The notes below the pieces were generated by a model, which searched no databases, was not told the DNA's origin, and saw only the letters and a list, made by a program, of their open reading frames with translations. From Pseudomonadota bacterium (GTDB lineage Bacteria; Pseudomonadota; Gammaproteobacteria; Steroidobacterales; Steroidobacteraceae), in contig JAPLSH010000004.1 in assembly GCA_026398735.1 (NCBI GenBank), positions 297,923 through 361,922 on the forward strand: a stretch of 64,000 bases of DNA. Reading direction: 5' to 3'. Every line of letters starts with the position of its first letter. Position 1 is the first letter of the stretch. Shown here in pieces: positions 30,493 to 40,425 of this stretch. The position numbers and the translations under genes are program-made.

Positions 30493-31635
30493 ATGCGCGC
30501 ACTTGCTCCAGTGCGTCGGCCTGTGCCTTTGCGTCGCGGTCGTAGCGCGGAAGGACGGGCCCAACTCAAGGCTCTATTGGGTGTTGAGCAGGTATCGCTG
30601 TTCAAATCCGCAACTCAGGCGCTCCAAGCTGTACTGACTCATTGCGCTGCAAACCAATCCTCACTGCGTAATGAAGTGATCTTGCCGGCCTACGGTTGTC
30701 CGGATTTGCTGTCAGCCTGTCTGGGTGCGGGATTGAAGCCACGAATGGTGGATATCCTCGGCGACGGTTGGGGCTATTGCCAGGCTGGCCTCCTAGCCGC
30801 ACTCAGCCCCGCCACATTGGCGGTGGTCGCAGTGGACCTGCTGGGCCTGGGAGATGAGTCTTTGCGCCTGCGCGGGCTGATTACGGATCCCCACATAGCA
30901 CTGGTTCAGGACAGTGCGCAGCACTTGCCGCGATACCGCTCAACTTGGTCGAGTGATTATCAAGTGTTCAGCTTTGGCCGCGGTAAACCGCTCAACCTGA
31001 TGGGAGGAGGCGCAGCCACCGGAGTTGCGCAATCGCACGCCGTCAGCGGACAAGGGCCCATCCAGCGTCTGATCCAGTCGCGTGCAGGAGCGCTGCTGTT
31101 TAATGCTGCTACTCATGCCTCTCTATATGGCGTTGCATCGCGGTTGCCAGGCCTAGGCCTAGGCACAACGCGCTATCACTTGCCAGAAAACCTTACAGCT
31201 CCGCCACCACGGTTAGCCCTGCAGTTGGCAAATGCCATCCCCACTTGGCGGCAGTGCGCCAGCTACAGCATCACAGCGTGGCTGCCCTACATGGCTGCGT
31301 GGGAAGCACTTGGAATACACCGGCTTCGTGCGGTACACAGCGTTAGCACCCCGACCGAGCCCTTGCGATTGGCGTTAACGGCAGAATCACCACAGCTGCG
31401 GGACGCACTGGTAGATGCTCTTTGTAATGCTGGGCTCGGTGCATCGCGCCTCTATGGCAGGTCTCTGCCGCAGATCGATGGCGTGCCAGAGCAGTTTCGA
31501 GGCGACGGCCCCTACCCGGCAGCGGACCGGCTAGCAAAGCACCTGTTCACCTTGCCGACCCATGCCGGAGTTAATGAGCAGGCGGCCTTGATGGCCAACC
31601 TGCTTATCAAACGTATCGCTGGAACGACGCGATGA
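30493..31635 (+). CDS. DegT/DnrJ/EryC1/StrS-like PLP aminotransferase
   Basis: EVILPAYGCPDLLSACLGAGLKPRMVDI, LVQDSAQHLP, VFSFGRGKPLNLMGGG (candidate PLP lysine). Confidence 0.65.
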   Translation: MRALAPVRRPVPLRRGRSAEGRAQLKALLGVEQVSLFKSATQALQAVLTHCAANQSSLRNEVILPAYGCPDLLSACLGAGLKPRMVDILGDGWGYCQAGLLAALSPATLAVVAVDLLGLGDESLRLRGLITDPHIALVQDSAQHLPRYRSTWSSDYQVFSFGRGKPLNLMGGGAATGVAQSHAVSGQGPIQRLIQSRAGALLFNAATHASLYGVASRLPGLGLGTTRYHLPENLTAPPPRLALQLANAIPTWRQCASYSITAWLPYMAAWEALGIHRLRAVHSVSTPTEPLRLALTAESPQLRDALVDALCNAGLGASRLYGRSLPQIDGVPEQFRGDGPYPAADRLAKHLFTLPTHAGVNEQAALMANLLIKRIAGTTR

Positions 31636-32990
31636 ATCGCCCGTATACCGGTCGCCCAAGTTTGCAAAAAGCCACGGCAAGCACCGGTGGCAACGCTGCA
31701 GACGCCTCTGTCGCTGAAGCTGTCGATGTTCCTGTAGAGCCTTTGTATTCCCTGCGCGTGCGGGACCTGTGGACCTATTTCTGGTCTGAGTCTGTGGCGT
31801 TCAAGATGATGTGTGCCTACTTGATTGTCGAATACGTCAGGCCGCAGTCGATTATCAGCTGGCTCGATGCTTTGCCTTGGGGCCAACTGACCTTAATTGC
31901 TGCGCTCATAGCTAAGCTCATGGAGCCCGGCCCAAAAACCTGGGTGCGCGACGCCGCCAACACTTGGATCATCCTGTTCAACATCGTCATCTTGCTCTCA
32001 GCATTTTTTGCTGAATACCCAGACGTCTCGATGGTCTACCTACGCAACTGCTATCTGTGGGCCATCATTTATTTCCTCATCATCAACGTCATAAACACCG
32101 AACGTCGATTGCTGGTCTTTCTGCTTGTGTTCCTCTTATGCGGCGCAAAACTATCGCTCTCGCTGTCAAAGACCTGGGCCATGCGTGGCTTTGCCTTCAC
32201 AGAATGGGGGCTGCAGGGTCCGCCTGGGTACTTCTTCAACTCCGGTGAGCTATCCATACAAATGCTCATGTTTGGCCCGTTGGCCTTGTTCTTGTGGTTC
32301 TTCTTCCGCCCCTATCTGTCGAAATGGACAAAGCGCGTTTTGCTGTTGGTGCCGATCACCGCAGCCATGGTGGTCATTGGTGCCAGCAGCCGCGGCTCTC
32401 AGCTGGCACTGGCAGTGCAGACCTATCCAACCCTGATTAAGGGCAGGCTCTCGTTACGCAACTTGATACTTGCGCTAACGGTTATAGCGACGGCGGTTTA
32501 TCTGCTACCAGACGCCCAGAAGGCCAGATTTGCCTCGGCAGGTGATGACAAGACTTCAATTCAACGGCTGCTGTACTGGAAGCACGGCGTGGAGATGGTC
32601 AAAGAGCATCCAGTGCTGGGCGTCGGCTACTACAATTTCCCTGCCTATTACACCGCCCATTGGCCAGAAGACATCCTGTTTGGTGTCGCTCAGTTACCTC
32701 ACAACATCTTTGTTCAGGTGGGAACAGACGCGGGACTTTTGGGGCTCGGGTGCTTTGGCGCACTGATTTTGCAGACCATGCTCATAGCTCGCAGAGTGCG
32801 CAAGCTGTCCGAGATGCCGGCGCTTCATAAACGAATGCTGCTGCCTGCTGCGCGGGGCTTACATATTGCAATGTGGGGGTTCGTGATCGCGGGGCAGTTT
32901 GTAACGGTAACGTACTACCCGTTTTTCTGGATCAACTTGGCGATGATGGTTGCTACGGGTAACGTCGCTCGGCAGATGTCTGGGCGATGA
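31632..32990 (+). CDS. O-antigen ligase/polymerase family, exosortase A system-associated O-glycosylation ligase-like
   Basis: about 10 TM; AEYPDVSMVYLRNCYLWAII, SSRGSQLALA, EHPVLGVGYYNFPAYY, LPHNIFVQVGTDAGLLGL. Confidence 0.8.
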   Translation: MNRPYTGRPSLQKATASTGGNAADASVAEAVDVPVEPLYSLRVRDLWTYFWSESVAFKMMCAYLIVEYVRPQSIISWLDALPWGQLTLIAALIAKLMEPGPKTWVRDAANTWIILFNIVILLSAFFAEYPDVSMVYLRNCYLWAIIYFLIINVINTERRLLVFLLVFLLCGAKLSLSLSKTWAMRGFAFTEWGLQGPPGYFFNSGELSIQMLMFGPLALFLWFFFRPYLSKWTKRVLLLVPITAAMVVIGASSRGSQLALAVQTYPTLIKGRLSLRNLILALTVIATAVYLLPDAQKARFASAGDDKTSIQRLLYWKHGVEMVKEHPVLGVGYYNFPAYYTAHWPEDILFGVAQLPHNIFVQVGTDAGLLGLGCFGALILQTMLIARRVRKLSEMPALHKRMLLPAARGLHIAMWGFVIAGQFVTVTYYPFFWINLAMMVATGNVARQMSGR

Positions 32991-34120
32991 ACATTGTCCA
33001 CGTGATATCCGGAGACCTGTGGGGCGGTGCTGAAGCGCAAGCCCACACACTGCTAACGCAACTGGCTGGGCAAGAGCACTGCATTGTGCGGGTTATAGTT
33101 TTAAATTACGGCGAGCTTCAGCAACGCCTTAATGCTGCAAAAATTAGCGTCACTGTATTAGACGAGACGCGACACTCAGCGCCCGTGCTGCTGCTAAAGC
33201 TTTATCTATTGTTGAGGCAGTGCAAGCCACAGGTTGTCCATACACACCGCTTAAAAGAAAATATTCTTGGGTCGCTAGCCGCAAAGCTTGCTGGCTGCGC
33301 AGTCTGTGTCAGGACAGTACACGGCCAGGATGAACACCCTCCATCAGCTTCCTTGCGATCGCTGCCCGCACTTCTGTTAAGACGCATAGACAGATGGTGC
33401 GGTCAGTGGCTGCAACAGACCAGCATTGCCGTATCTGTCGAGCTCGGTGCGAAGCTGACATCAACCGCCCCTCGCGCAACCGTTGCGGTTATCCCCAACG
33501 GTGTTGATACACAGGCTCTACAATTAGAGGTGGCGCAAGGGTCAAACGCCGCGCTCAGCGTTCATCAGACGCACGTTGCCCTGATTGGCCGGCTCGTCCC
33601 TGTGAAACGCGGCGATCTATTCTTGGATATGGCAGCACTGCTATTGCAGCAGCCAACACGTTCGTGGCACTTCCACATAGTAGGCGATGGCCCGCAGGCA
33701 GCGTCTCTAAAGCAAAAAACAACGCGCCTTGGCATTAACAGTCATGTGGACTTCCATGGGCATTGCCCATCGGTCGCACCCCTGATCGCTAAAATGAACG
33801 CAGTGGTGATCTGCTCCGACCATGAGGGATTGCCCATGGTCGCACTGGAGGCCTTGGCATTGGGTGTGCCTGTCGTAGCGCATGGCGTTGGTGGATTGCA
33901 GGGGCTTTTACCGCCTCAAAACCTGGTCACCGACCACACCGCCGCCGGATACGCCGGGAACCTTCGCAGACTGTTTGAAGACCCGCAAAGCGGCGAGCGC
34001 CCCATAGCGGTAGCACTGCCTGATCAATTTACTGCTGCATCTAATGCTAAGAGCATGGCTATGTTGTACGCCACGCTGCTAACCACACCTAGCCATTCTT
34101 GGAAAAGGTCAGACCCATGA
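32987..34120 (+). CDS. glycosyltransferase family 4
   Basis: GDLWGGAEAQAHTL, VVHTHRLKENILGSLAAK, IGRLVPVKRGDLFLDMAALL, EGLPMVALEALALGVPVVA. Confidence 0.87.
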   Translation: MNIVHVISGDLWGGAEAQAHTLLTQLAGQEHCIVRVIVLNYGELQQRLNAAKISVTVLDETRHSAPVLLLKLYLLLRQCKPQVVHTHRLKENILGSLAAKLAGCAVCVRTVHGQDEHPPSASLRSLPALLLRRIDRWCGQWLQQTSIAVSVELGAKLTSTAPRATVAVIPNGVDTQALQLEVAQGSNAALSVHQTHVALIGRLVPVKRGDLFLDMAALLLQQPTRSWHFHIVGDGPQAASLKQKTTRLGINSHVDFHGHCPSVAPLIAKMNAVVICSDHEGLPMVALEALALGVPVVAHGVGGLQGLLPPQNLVTDHTAAGYAGNLRRLFEDPQSGERPIAVALPDQFTAASNAKSMAMLYATLLTTPSHSWKRSDP

Positions 34121-34935
34121 AGCTTTCGATAGTGTTGCTGATGGTACTTGGGCCCGCGTTGTCCAGCGCTGCAGTGGTCATTGAAGAATCTTTCGAAGGC
34201 GGCAAAGCCGCACCAGGATGGTCTATTGGCAGTCAATCCGGGGGTCGAGTGTGGTTCGACACCGAATCCGCTCATCGCGGAAAGTACAGCCTTAAAGCCA
34301 GCTATCCGATCCCTAAAGGTGCTCTCTATGCGTGGGCCGACTTCAATGTTGCGAAGTACCAAACCTACGAAATAAAAGTGGAGTTTTGGGCCCGTATGCC
34401 CGACGCCAAGCAGGGCCTGAAGTTCATGAAGGTGTTTGGAATCCGGGATAGCGAGGGCTATGCCAACACTACTCTCGGGATTGACTACACCGGCACAAAC
34501 AACGGCTCCATCTGGAACATCCACTATGGTGATGGAGCTGTGGAGAAAGCCAACGACGCAGGCAACTACATCGCGTTCAACGGAGCAGAGGCCAAATTCG
34601 TAGGCCGCTCATACGGACTTGCAGGAAATATTGTTGATACGCCGCAGTACGAAGTCTGGGACAGTAAAAATTGGGGCACCGACTGGCACCATTTTTCGGT
34701 TCATATTAAATACAACTCCGGGACTAGCGTCGCCACCGAAAAAAACGATGGGGAATATCGCGTCGCTATTGACGGCGTCACCTATGTGGATGCGGTTGGT
34801 CTGTTTAATCGGCATTGGTCCAACAAGCCTATTGAGCGCATCGTGTTTTTTGATTGGGCTCAAACCGGCGACCAGCCTTTCACCGTGGCCATCGACGACG
34901 TCAAAATCACCATACCAGACGCTAAGAAACGCTAA
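34117..34935 (+). CDS. secreted beta-jelly-roll protein (polysaccharide-lyase/lectin-like)
   Basis: signal peptide; VVIEESFEGG...GKYSLKASYPIPKG...GTDWHHFSVHIKYNSG...DGEYRVAIDGVTYVDAVGLFNR. Confidence 0.6.
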   Translation: MKLSIVLLMVLGPALSSAAVVIEESFEGGKAAPGWSIGSQSGGRVWFDTESAHRGKYSLKASYPIPKGALYAWADFNVAKYQTYEIKVEFWARMPDAKQGLKFMKVFGIRDSEGYANTTLGIDYTGTNNGSIWNIHYGDGAVEKANDAGNYIAFNGAEAKFVGRSYGLAGNIVDTPQYEVWDSKNWGTDWHHFSVHIKYNSGTSVATEKNDGEYRVAIDGVTYVDAVGLFNRHWSNKPIERIVFFDWAQTGDQPFTVAIDDVKITIPDAKKR

Positions 34936-35498
34936 CTGCGTTTGCATTGGGTCATGGTTTGCATCGCTGTGTCTATGAGGCTGTAGCAGATATCAAAGTA
35001 GTGCAGGCCGCGGTTATGCGGATCGCCAAGGTCGGGCCGTCGAGGCTGGCACCACAGACCCGCCAGAGTCATTTGGGCGATGCCCGAGCCAGTCTGTTGT
35101 CGCATCTGCTGCAGGTGCCAGGGCTCAAATCCCAGCACTAGGTCAGTGCTCTTCAATAGCTGCGGGGAGTAGCGTGTAGAGCGATGAGCACGCAGGTCAA
35201 CGTCCCGGCGGGACGCTGCCTCAATGGCATCAGCATCTGCACAGCTGCCCGGCAGTGCCTCTAGCCCCATAGAAATGGCGGGCCAACCCATCGCTGCTGC
35301 GCGGTATTGACCATAGGGGCTACGGCAGATGTTGCCCTTACAGACAAATACCAAGCGCTCCACCCGCGACCAATCCACCTGCTTGACGTCCCGGTACCAG
35401 CCGGCCGCGTCAGCTATTGTGGACTGCCAATGGGCCAGCCAGGCTTTGCCGCCACCGTAATCAGTGAATCGAAGCCGCTGTTTGAGATAGGCAATCAT
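34932..35498 (-). CDS. low-molecular-weight protein-tyrosine phosphatase-like
   Basis: VFVCKGNICRSPYGQ active-site loop, GDPHNRG general-acid region. Confidence 0.82.
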   Translation of the reverse strand: MIAYLKQRLRFTDYGGGKAWLAHWQSTIADAAGWYRDVKQVDWSRVERLVFVCKGNICRSPYGQYRAAAMGWPAISMGLEALPGSCADADAIEAASRRDVDLRAHRSTRYSPQLLKSTDLVLGFEPWHLQQMRQQTGSGIAQMTLAGLWCQPRRPDLGDPHNRGLHYFDICYSLIDTAMQTMTQCKRS

Positions 35499-35587
35499 GA
35501 TTGGGTCACAGTCTGGTGCAGTGGGTCTGCCCGATCTTTAGGCATTGATTAGCATCGGATCATGACCGATTCGATTGCCCCCCCAAC

Positions 35588-36769
35588 GTGACGCACGTCC
35601 CACGCGTCCTTGTGCTTGATGCTGAACAGCGCAGTGCGCTGGCGGCTGCCCGCAGCTTGGGTCAGGCAGGCGCGATAGTGTCTGTGGCGTCTGCGTGCCC
35701 GCGGCCCTTGGCAGGTGCGTCTCGGCATGTCCGCAGGGTGCTTAAAACACCCGATCCGCTGGTTGATGTTCGCGGTTGGTTGGAATCTGTCGCAGGCCAT
35801 GTGCGCACCCAGCACTGCGATTTCGTTTTGCCCATGACCGACGTATCGACGATGTTGCTTGCGTCGACGCAAGACGTGTCTGCGGACCTATGCCGGGTCA
35901 TTGGCCCACCCGCCGCGGCCTATGACTGGCTAACGGACAAAGGCAGACTGCTCGAGTTGGCGCAGAGCCTGGGTATGAATGTTCCGGTAACACTCAGTGC
36001 GCGGGATGCGCAGAGCATCAGGGCGGCAGTCCACCAGATCGGCTTTCCTGCTGTGATCAAGCCGTCACGCTCGCGCTATCGGCTTGGTAACCGAATTTGC
36101 TCCACGAGTGTGCGCATTGTTAAAAATTCAGCAGAGCTAGATCTGCTATTGCCACAACTGGATTGGTTGGCGCATCTGCCAGCGCTGGTGCAGGCCTGGA
36201 TTGCCGGCCATGGCGCTGGTGTCTTTGCCCTCTACGGCCCCGCAGGTCCGGTGGCCTGGTTTGCCCATCGGCGGCTGCGCGAGAAACCCCCGGCTGGGGG
36301 CGTCAGTGTGTTGTGCGAGAGCACGACCGTAGACCCAATCCTGCGCGCTCTCTCTGAAACCTTGCTCAGTCATGTGGGCTGGTGGGGACCCGCCATGGTC
36401 GAATATCGGATTGCACCCGATGGCCGGGCCTTCCTGATGGAAGTGAATGGAAGGTTTTGGGGATCGTTGCAACTGTCCGTGGATGCCGGCGTTAACTTCC
36501 CGCTGCTATTACTCAGGCTCGCACAGGGCCAAGACCTGCCATTACAAGGCGACTATCAACCACAGCGACGCTTACGTTGGCTGCTCGGCGATGTCGACAA
36601 TCTGCTGCTTCAGTTCAAGGGCCAACTCCAAGAGGGCAGTCGTTGGAATTCGCTTAAATGCTTTGCGAAGACGTTTTTTGATGCGCAATGCCGGCAGGAA
36701 ATTCTGCGTTCAGACGATCGAATGCCTGCAGTGCGCGAAGCCTCCCAGTGGCTCAGGGCTCTGTTGTGA
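35588..36769 (+). CDS. ATP-grasp domain protein
   Basis: TDKGRLLELAQSLGMNVPVT, IGFPAVIKPSRS, GPAMVEYRIAPDGRAFLMEVNGRFWGSLQLSVDAGVNFP; GTG start. Confidence 0.8.
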   Translation: MTHVPRVLVLDAEQRSALAAARSLGQAGAIVSVASACPRPLAGASRHVRRVLKTPDPLVDVRGWLESVAGHVRTQHCDFVLPMTDVSTMLLASTQDVSADLCRVIGPPAAAYDWLTDKGRLLELAQSLGMNVPVTLSARDAQSIRAAVHQIGFPAVIKPSRSRYRLGNRICSTSVRIVKNSAELDLLLPQLDWLAHLPALVQAWIAGHGAGVFALYGPAGPVAWFAHRRLREKPPAGGVSVLCESTTVDPILRALSETLLSHVGWWGPAMVEYRIAPDGRAFLMEVNGRFWGSLQLSVDAGVNFPLLLLRLAQGQDLPLQGDYQPQRRLRWLLGDVDNLLLQFKGQLQEGSRWNSLKCFAKTFFDAQCRQEILRSDDRMPAVREASQWLRALL

Positions 36770-37890
36770 CAGCGCTGCGAGTGCTTAATTTGATCGATAC
36801 CGGCGGCCCAGGCGGGGCGGAAACTGTGTTTCTGCAAACCTGCACGGGCCTGTCACGTGAACAATTCGCTGTGACGCCAGTGGTCAGCCGCGAGGGCTGG
36901 CTAGCCTCTGCACTGCGAACGGCAGGCGTATTGCCCAGCATTGTGCCTGCTCGCGGCTCATTCAACTTTGGCTATCTGTTGGCGTTACGACGTCTCCTGC
37001 TGTCTGCTAACTGCCAAGTGATTCTTGCGCATTTGTTTGGCTCTGCAGTGTATGGCTGTTTGCTTGGACTGCTCACCCGTCGGCCGGTAGTAGTCGTATT
37101 GCATGGTCATACCGACATAGATTCGTTTTCACTACGAGTTGCTCTAAAGCTCTGGCTCATTAAAAAAATAGCCCAGCGCGTCATCTTTGTGTCTCCGATG
37201 CTGCAACAGCATCTAGCCGAAGTGCTGCCCATCGCCGCAGCCAGAGCCTTGGTCATCCCTAACGGCGTCGATCTCGGACGCTTTAGACCCCATCCGGATA
37301 ACAGCCTGCGTGAGGCGCTGTTGCTGCCAGCAGACGCCATACTTGTCGGCGCTATCGGCAATATCCGGACACCAAAGGATTACGCCACTTTTTTGCGCGC
37401 TGCAGCGCTGTTGCGCAGTCAGGACACCCGCTACCACTTTGTCATTTGCGGCGAAGGCGGCAACGCTCTGCATACGTCCCTGTTGGTGTTACGCAGTGCG
37501 CTTGGACTGGACGGCTGTTGTCACTTCCTCGGCTTGCGCGAGGACGTGGAAGTAGTGTTGAACAATCTCGATATCTACGCGTTGAGTTCGACAACCGAAG
37601 GTTTTTCCATCTCTTGTATAGAGGCGATGGCTTGTGCAGTGCCTGTCGTGGCAACTCGAAGCGGCGGACCAGAGTTAATCATCGAGGACGGCGTGACCGG
37701 CGTGTTGGTACCCGTGGTTGATGCCGCTGGTCTGGCAACTGCCATCGCGACAGTTGCCAACACACCAGCGCTCTCCAAACGACTCATAGAAAGCGCGTTA
37801 AAACATGTACGCGAACACTATGCATTGCCAGTAATGCTCAAAGCCTATGGCTTGCAACTACGCAGTGTCGCCGGGGCGCTCAGTGACTAA
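36766..37890 (+). CDS. glycosyltransferase family 4
   Basis: VLNLIDTGGPGGAETVFLQ, IPNGVDLGRFRP, STTEGFSISCIEAMACAVPVVATRSGGPELI; GTG start 4-nt overlap. Confidence 0.87.
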   Translation: MTALRVLNLIDTGGPGGAETVFLQTCTGLSREQFAVTPVVSREGWLASALRTAGVLPSIVPARGSFNFGYLLALRRLLLSANCQVILAHLFGSAVYGCLLGLLTRRPVVVVLHGHTDIDSFSLRVALKLWLIKKIAQRVIFVSPMLQQHLAEVLPIAAARALVIPNGVDLGRFRPHPDNSLREALLLPADAILVGAIGNIRTPKDYATFLRAAALLRSQDTRYHFVICGEGGNALHTSLLVLRSALGLDGCCHFLGLREDVEVVLNNLDIYALSSTTEGFSISCIEAMACAVPVVATRSGGPELIIEDGVTGVLVPVVDAAGLATAIATVANTPALSKRLIESALKHVREHYALPVMLKAYGLQLRSVAGALSD

Positions 37891-38902
37891 GCCGCCACGC
37901 CTTTTAAAGTGGCTCGCCAGTCAACCGTGGCGTAGCGTTATGCGTCCGCTCATGAAGGGCAGGGCAACCATATTTGTCTTGCACCGTGTGCATGCCCCGC
38001 AAGCTGGCGTGCGTGGTCACAGTCTTAGCTACATCGGCAACGCCGTAGACGCGCTGCGCGCCAGTGGCGCTGAAATTGTTCCGCTGCGCCTAATCGTAGA
38101 GGCCCACACGAAAGCGGAGCCGGGCAATCCCAATTGGGTGGCTCTTACGATAGATGACGGCTTTGCGGACCAGTACCAAATGTGCCGGGAAGTGCTCGTG
38201 CCGCGTGGTTGCCCAGCCACCTGCTTTCCAGTGACCGATTTCCTCGATGGCAGGCTATGGCCGTGGGACGACAGACTAGGCTGGGCCTTTGAGCACTCGC
38301 CCTTGCAGCGTGTTGAGCTGGACTGGGGAAGGGGTGCGCGGCAACTGGATCTCACTTCCCCGTCCTCGCGCCTGACCTCGCTGCGTATCGCACGATCAGC
38401 GTGCAAGCAACTCCCCGGCCATCAGTTGTTCGACACTGTTGCTGCACTGGCGGCGCAGCTTCAAGTGCAGATACCGGCAGAGGCGCCACCCCAACACAGC
38501 GCAATGACTTGGGCACAGGCGCGGGAATTGGAGAGCAGCGGGATTGAGTTTGGTATTCACACTTGTACCCACCGCATCGTATCCAGGCTGGACGAGCTCT
38601 CGCTGCAGCAGGAGTTGCAAACAAGCTGGCAGCGCCTGCAATCCGAATTGACCAACCCCTTGCCTGTTGTGTCATGGCCGACTGGCCTGCCCGGTGACTA
38701 CACACCACGGGACGAGCGCATCGCAGTTGGGTTGGGCATTAAGGCCGGAGTTTCATCCGCAGGTGACTACGCCTTGATCGGTGGGCATGGCGGCGCTCCG
38801 ACCTTTACCTTGGCACGGTTCGGATTGCCTAGCTCGATCTCTCGAGTACTGCAGCAAGGCTCTTGGATAGAGCGGGGGAAGCAACTTGTCCGTCGTCACT
38901 GA
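37883..38902 (+). CDS. polysaccharide deacetylase (NodB domain) 2
   Basis: IFVLHRVHAP, ALTIDDGFADQY, GIHTCTHRIVS. Confidence 0.82.
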   Translation: MTKPPRLLKWLASQPWRSVMRPLMKGRATIFVLHRVHAPQAGVRGHSLSYIGNAVDALRASGAEIVPLRLIVEAHTKAEPGNPNWVALTIDDGFADQYQMCREVLVPRGCPATCFPVTDFLDGRLWPWDDRLGWAFEHSPLQRVELDWGRGARQLDLTSPSSRLTSLRIARSACKQLPGHQLFDTVAALAAQLQVQIPAEAPPQHSAMTWAQARELESSGIEFGIHTCTHRIVSRLDELSLQQELQTSWQRLQSELTNPLPVVSWPTGLPGDYTPRDERIAVGLGIKAGVSSAGDYALIGGHGGAPTFTLARFGLPSSISRVLQQGSWIERGKQLVRRH

Positions 38903-40400
38903 GCCAGTAGCCATGGCGGCGCCGATCCGGCGTGGCTCGCTTACTTTGATTGGTCTGCTGTTGCTGGTGCCCCTGGTGTTCTGGCCTACAGCCTTGTCTT
39001 TGGGCAGCCTCTGGGCCGATACAGGTGGAACAACCTATGTGCACGGCTCGCTGCTGTTGGCAGTTTCACTGTGGCTGGTATGGCGAAATGGAATAGATCG
39101 GCCCGTACTGGTTCTTGACCTGCAACCTCCCGCAGCGGTGTTGCTGTTCATCTCTGGTGTGACGTGGGCGTGGAGCGTGCAGGCTGGCATCGGCATCTTG
39201 GCGATGCTGTTGCTGCTGCTGACGGCAGTTCTGGCTGCTCTGACTTTCTTCGGTCAGGAAGGCTTTCGTCGTTCGGTCTTTCCTGTACTGCTACTAGTTT
39301 TTGCCACGCCGCTATGGGGCTCATTCAACGGCCTTTTGCAGTGGGCGACGGTGTGTGCAGTACAGTTTGGCCTGCTGCTAGCGGGTATCCCGGTTGCCTT
39401 TGAAGGCAATCGAGTTGACTTAGCTTCCGGCAGTTTCGAAATCGCCGGGGGCTGCAGCGGCCTGCATTTCATGATTTCTGCCTTGGCAATTGCTGCGTTG
39501 CTAGGCGAGCTCAACCACGACACGCTGCGTCGCCGCTGCAAGCTGTTGGCATTGGCCGTCGGCATGGCTCTGATAATGAATTGGCTGCGTGTTTTTTTGA
39601 TCATCCTCATTGGTCAACTGACACAGATGCAGCATTACATCGTGGCCACCTCTCACTATGAATTTGGGTGGTCGCTATTTGCGGTCATGATCGTTCTGTT
39701 TCTGTTTATCGAGCGGCGCATGCCTTGGCAAGTCGCTAACAATTCCGGCGCTGCCGCGCTGCCCGCATTGATGCACTCAATGTTCCCTCCGCAGGCAGCG
39801 GTTGGTCGGGCGCGGACCGGCGCATTGGTGGCGGCCTTCCTGGCATTGCTCTTGCCCGGCTTGATGCGCGTACTTGCTGCGCGTCCCGTGGAGGCCAGTA
39901 CGGCAGTGCCTCGCGCCCCTGCAGGCTGGGAGATGACCGACGTACCGCAAAAAAATGGCTGGCACCCCAGATACGACGGAGTACATCAATTTCAAATCGC
40001 GCGCTATGAGCGGCCAACGCTACCGTTTGTGGAGGCCTATGCCGGTGCATGGGGCCACATGAGTCCTGAGCAGAAATTTGGCGGCTACTTCAACAGCCCG
40101 TTGCCAGGTGCGGATCTGCTGGAGGCGGATGCCGTCACGCTCAACGGCTGGCATGCCCATCGCATGAGGATGCGTGATACGACGGGCAACGAGTGGGTGG
40201 TTCTTGTGGGCTATGACGTGGCGGGCCGTCCGTTCGATTCCGCTCTTCAAGCTCAGCTGTGGTACGGCCTCTCGTCTTTAGGCCATCAGCATTCCCTTTT
40301 GTCTCGCGTTTTTATATTGCGCAGCCCCTGCAAGCCGCATTGCGGCCGCGCCGAAAATGCTCTGTCGCAATTTCATGCCGCTACCGGCGGCGCCTACTAA
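38886..40400 (+). CDS. xrtA: exosortase A fused to EpsI-like domain
   Basis: multi-TM; catalytic GGCSGLHF, NWLRVFLII, SHYEFGW; C-terminal EpsI-like soluble domain. Confidence 0.92.
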   Translation: MSVVTEPVAMAAPIRRGSLTLIGLLLLVPLVFWPTALSLGSLWADTGGTTYVHGSLLLAVSLWLVWRNGIDRPVLVLDLQPPAAVLLFISGVTWAWSVQAGIGILAMLLLLLTAVLAALTFFGQEGFRRSVFPVLLLVFATPLWGSFNGLLQWATVCAVQFGLLLAGIPVAFEGNRVDLASGSFEIAGGCSGLHFMISALAIAALLGELNHDTLRRRCKLLALAVGMALIMNWLRVFLIILIGQLTQMQHYIVATSHYEFGWSLFAVMIVLFLFIERRMPWQVANNSGAAALPALMHSMFPPQAAVGRARTGALVAAFLALLLPGLMRVLAARPVEASTAVPRAPAGWEMTDVPQKNGWHPRYDGVHQFQIARYERPTLPFVEAYAGAWGHMSPEQKFGGYFNSPLPGADLLEADAVTLNGWHAHRMRMRDTTGNEWVVLVGYDVAGRPFDSALQAQLWYGLSSLGHQHSLLSRVFILRSPCKPHCGRAENALSQFHAATGGAY

Positions 40401-40425
40401 CGAACCTCAGTCTGGATAACCTTCA

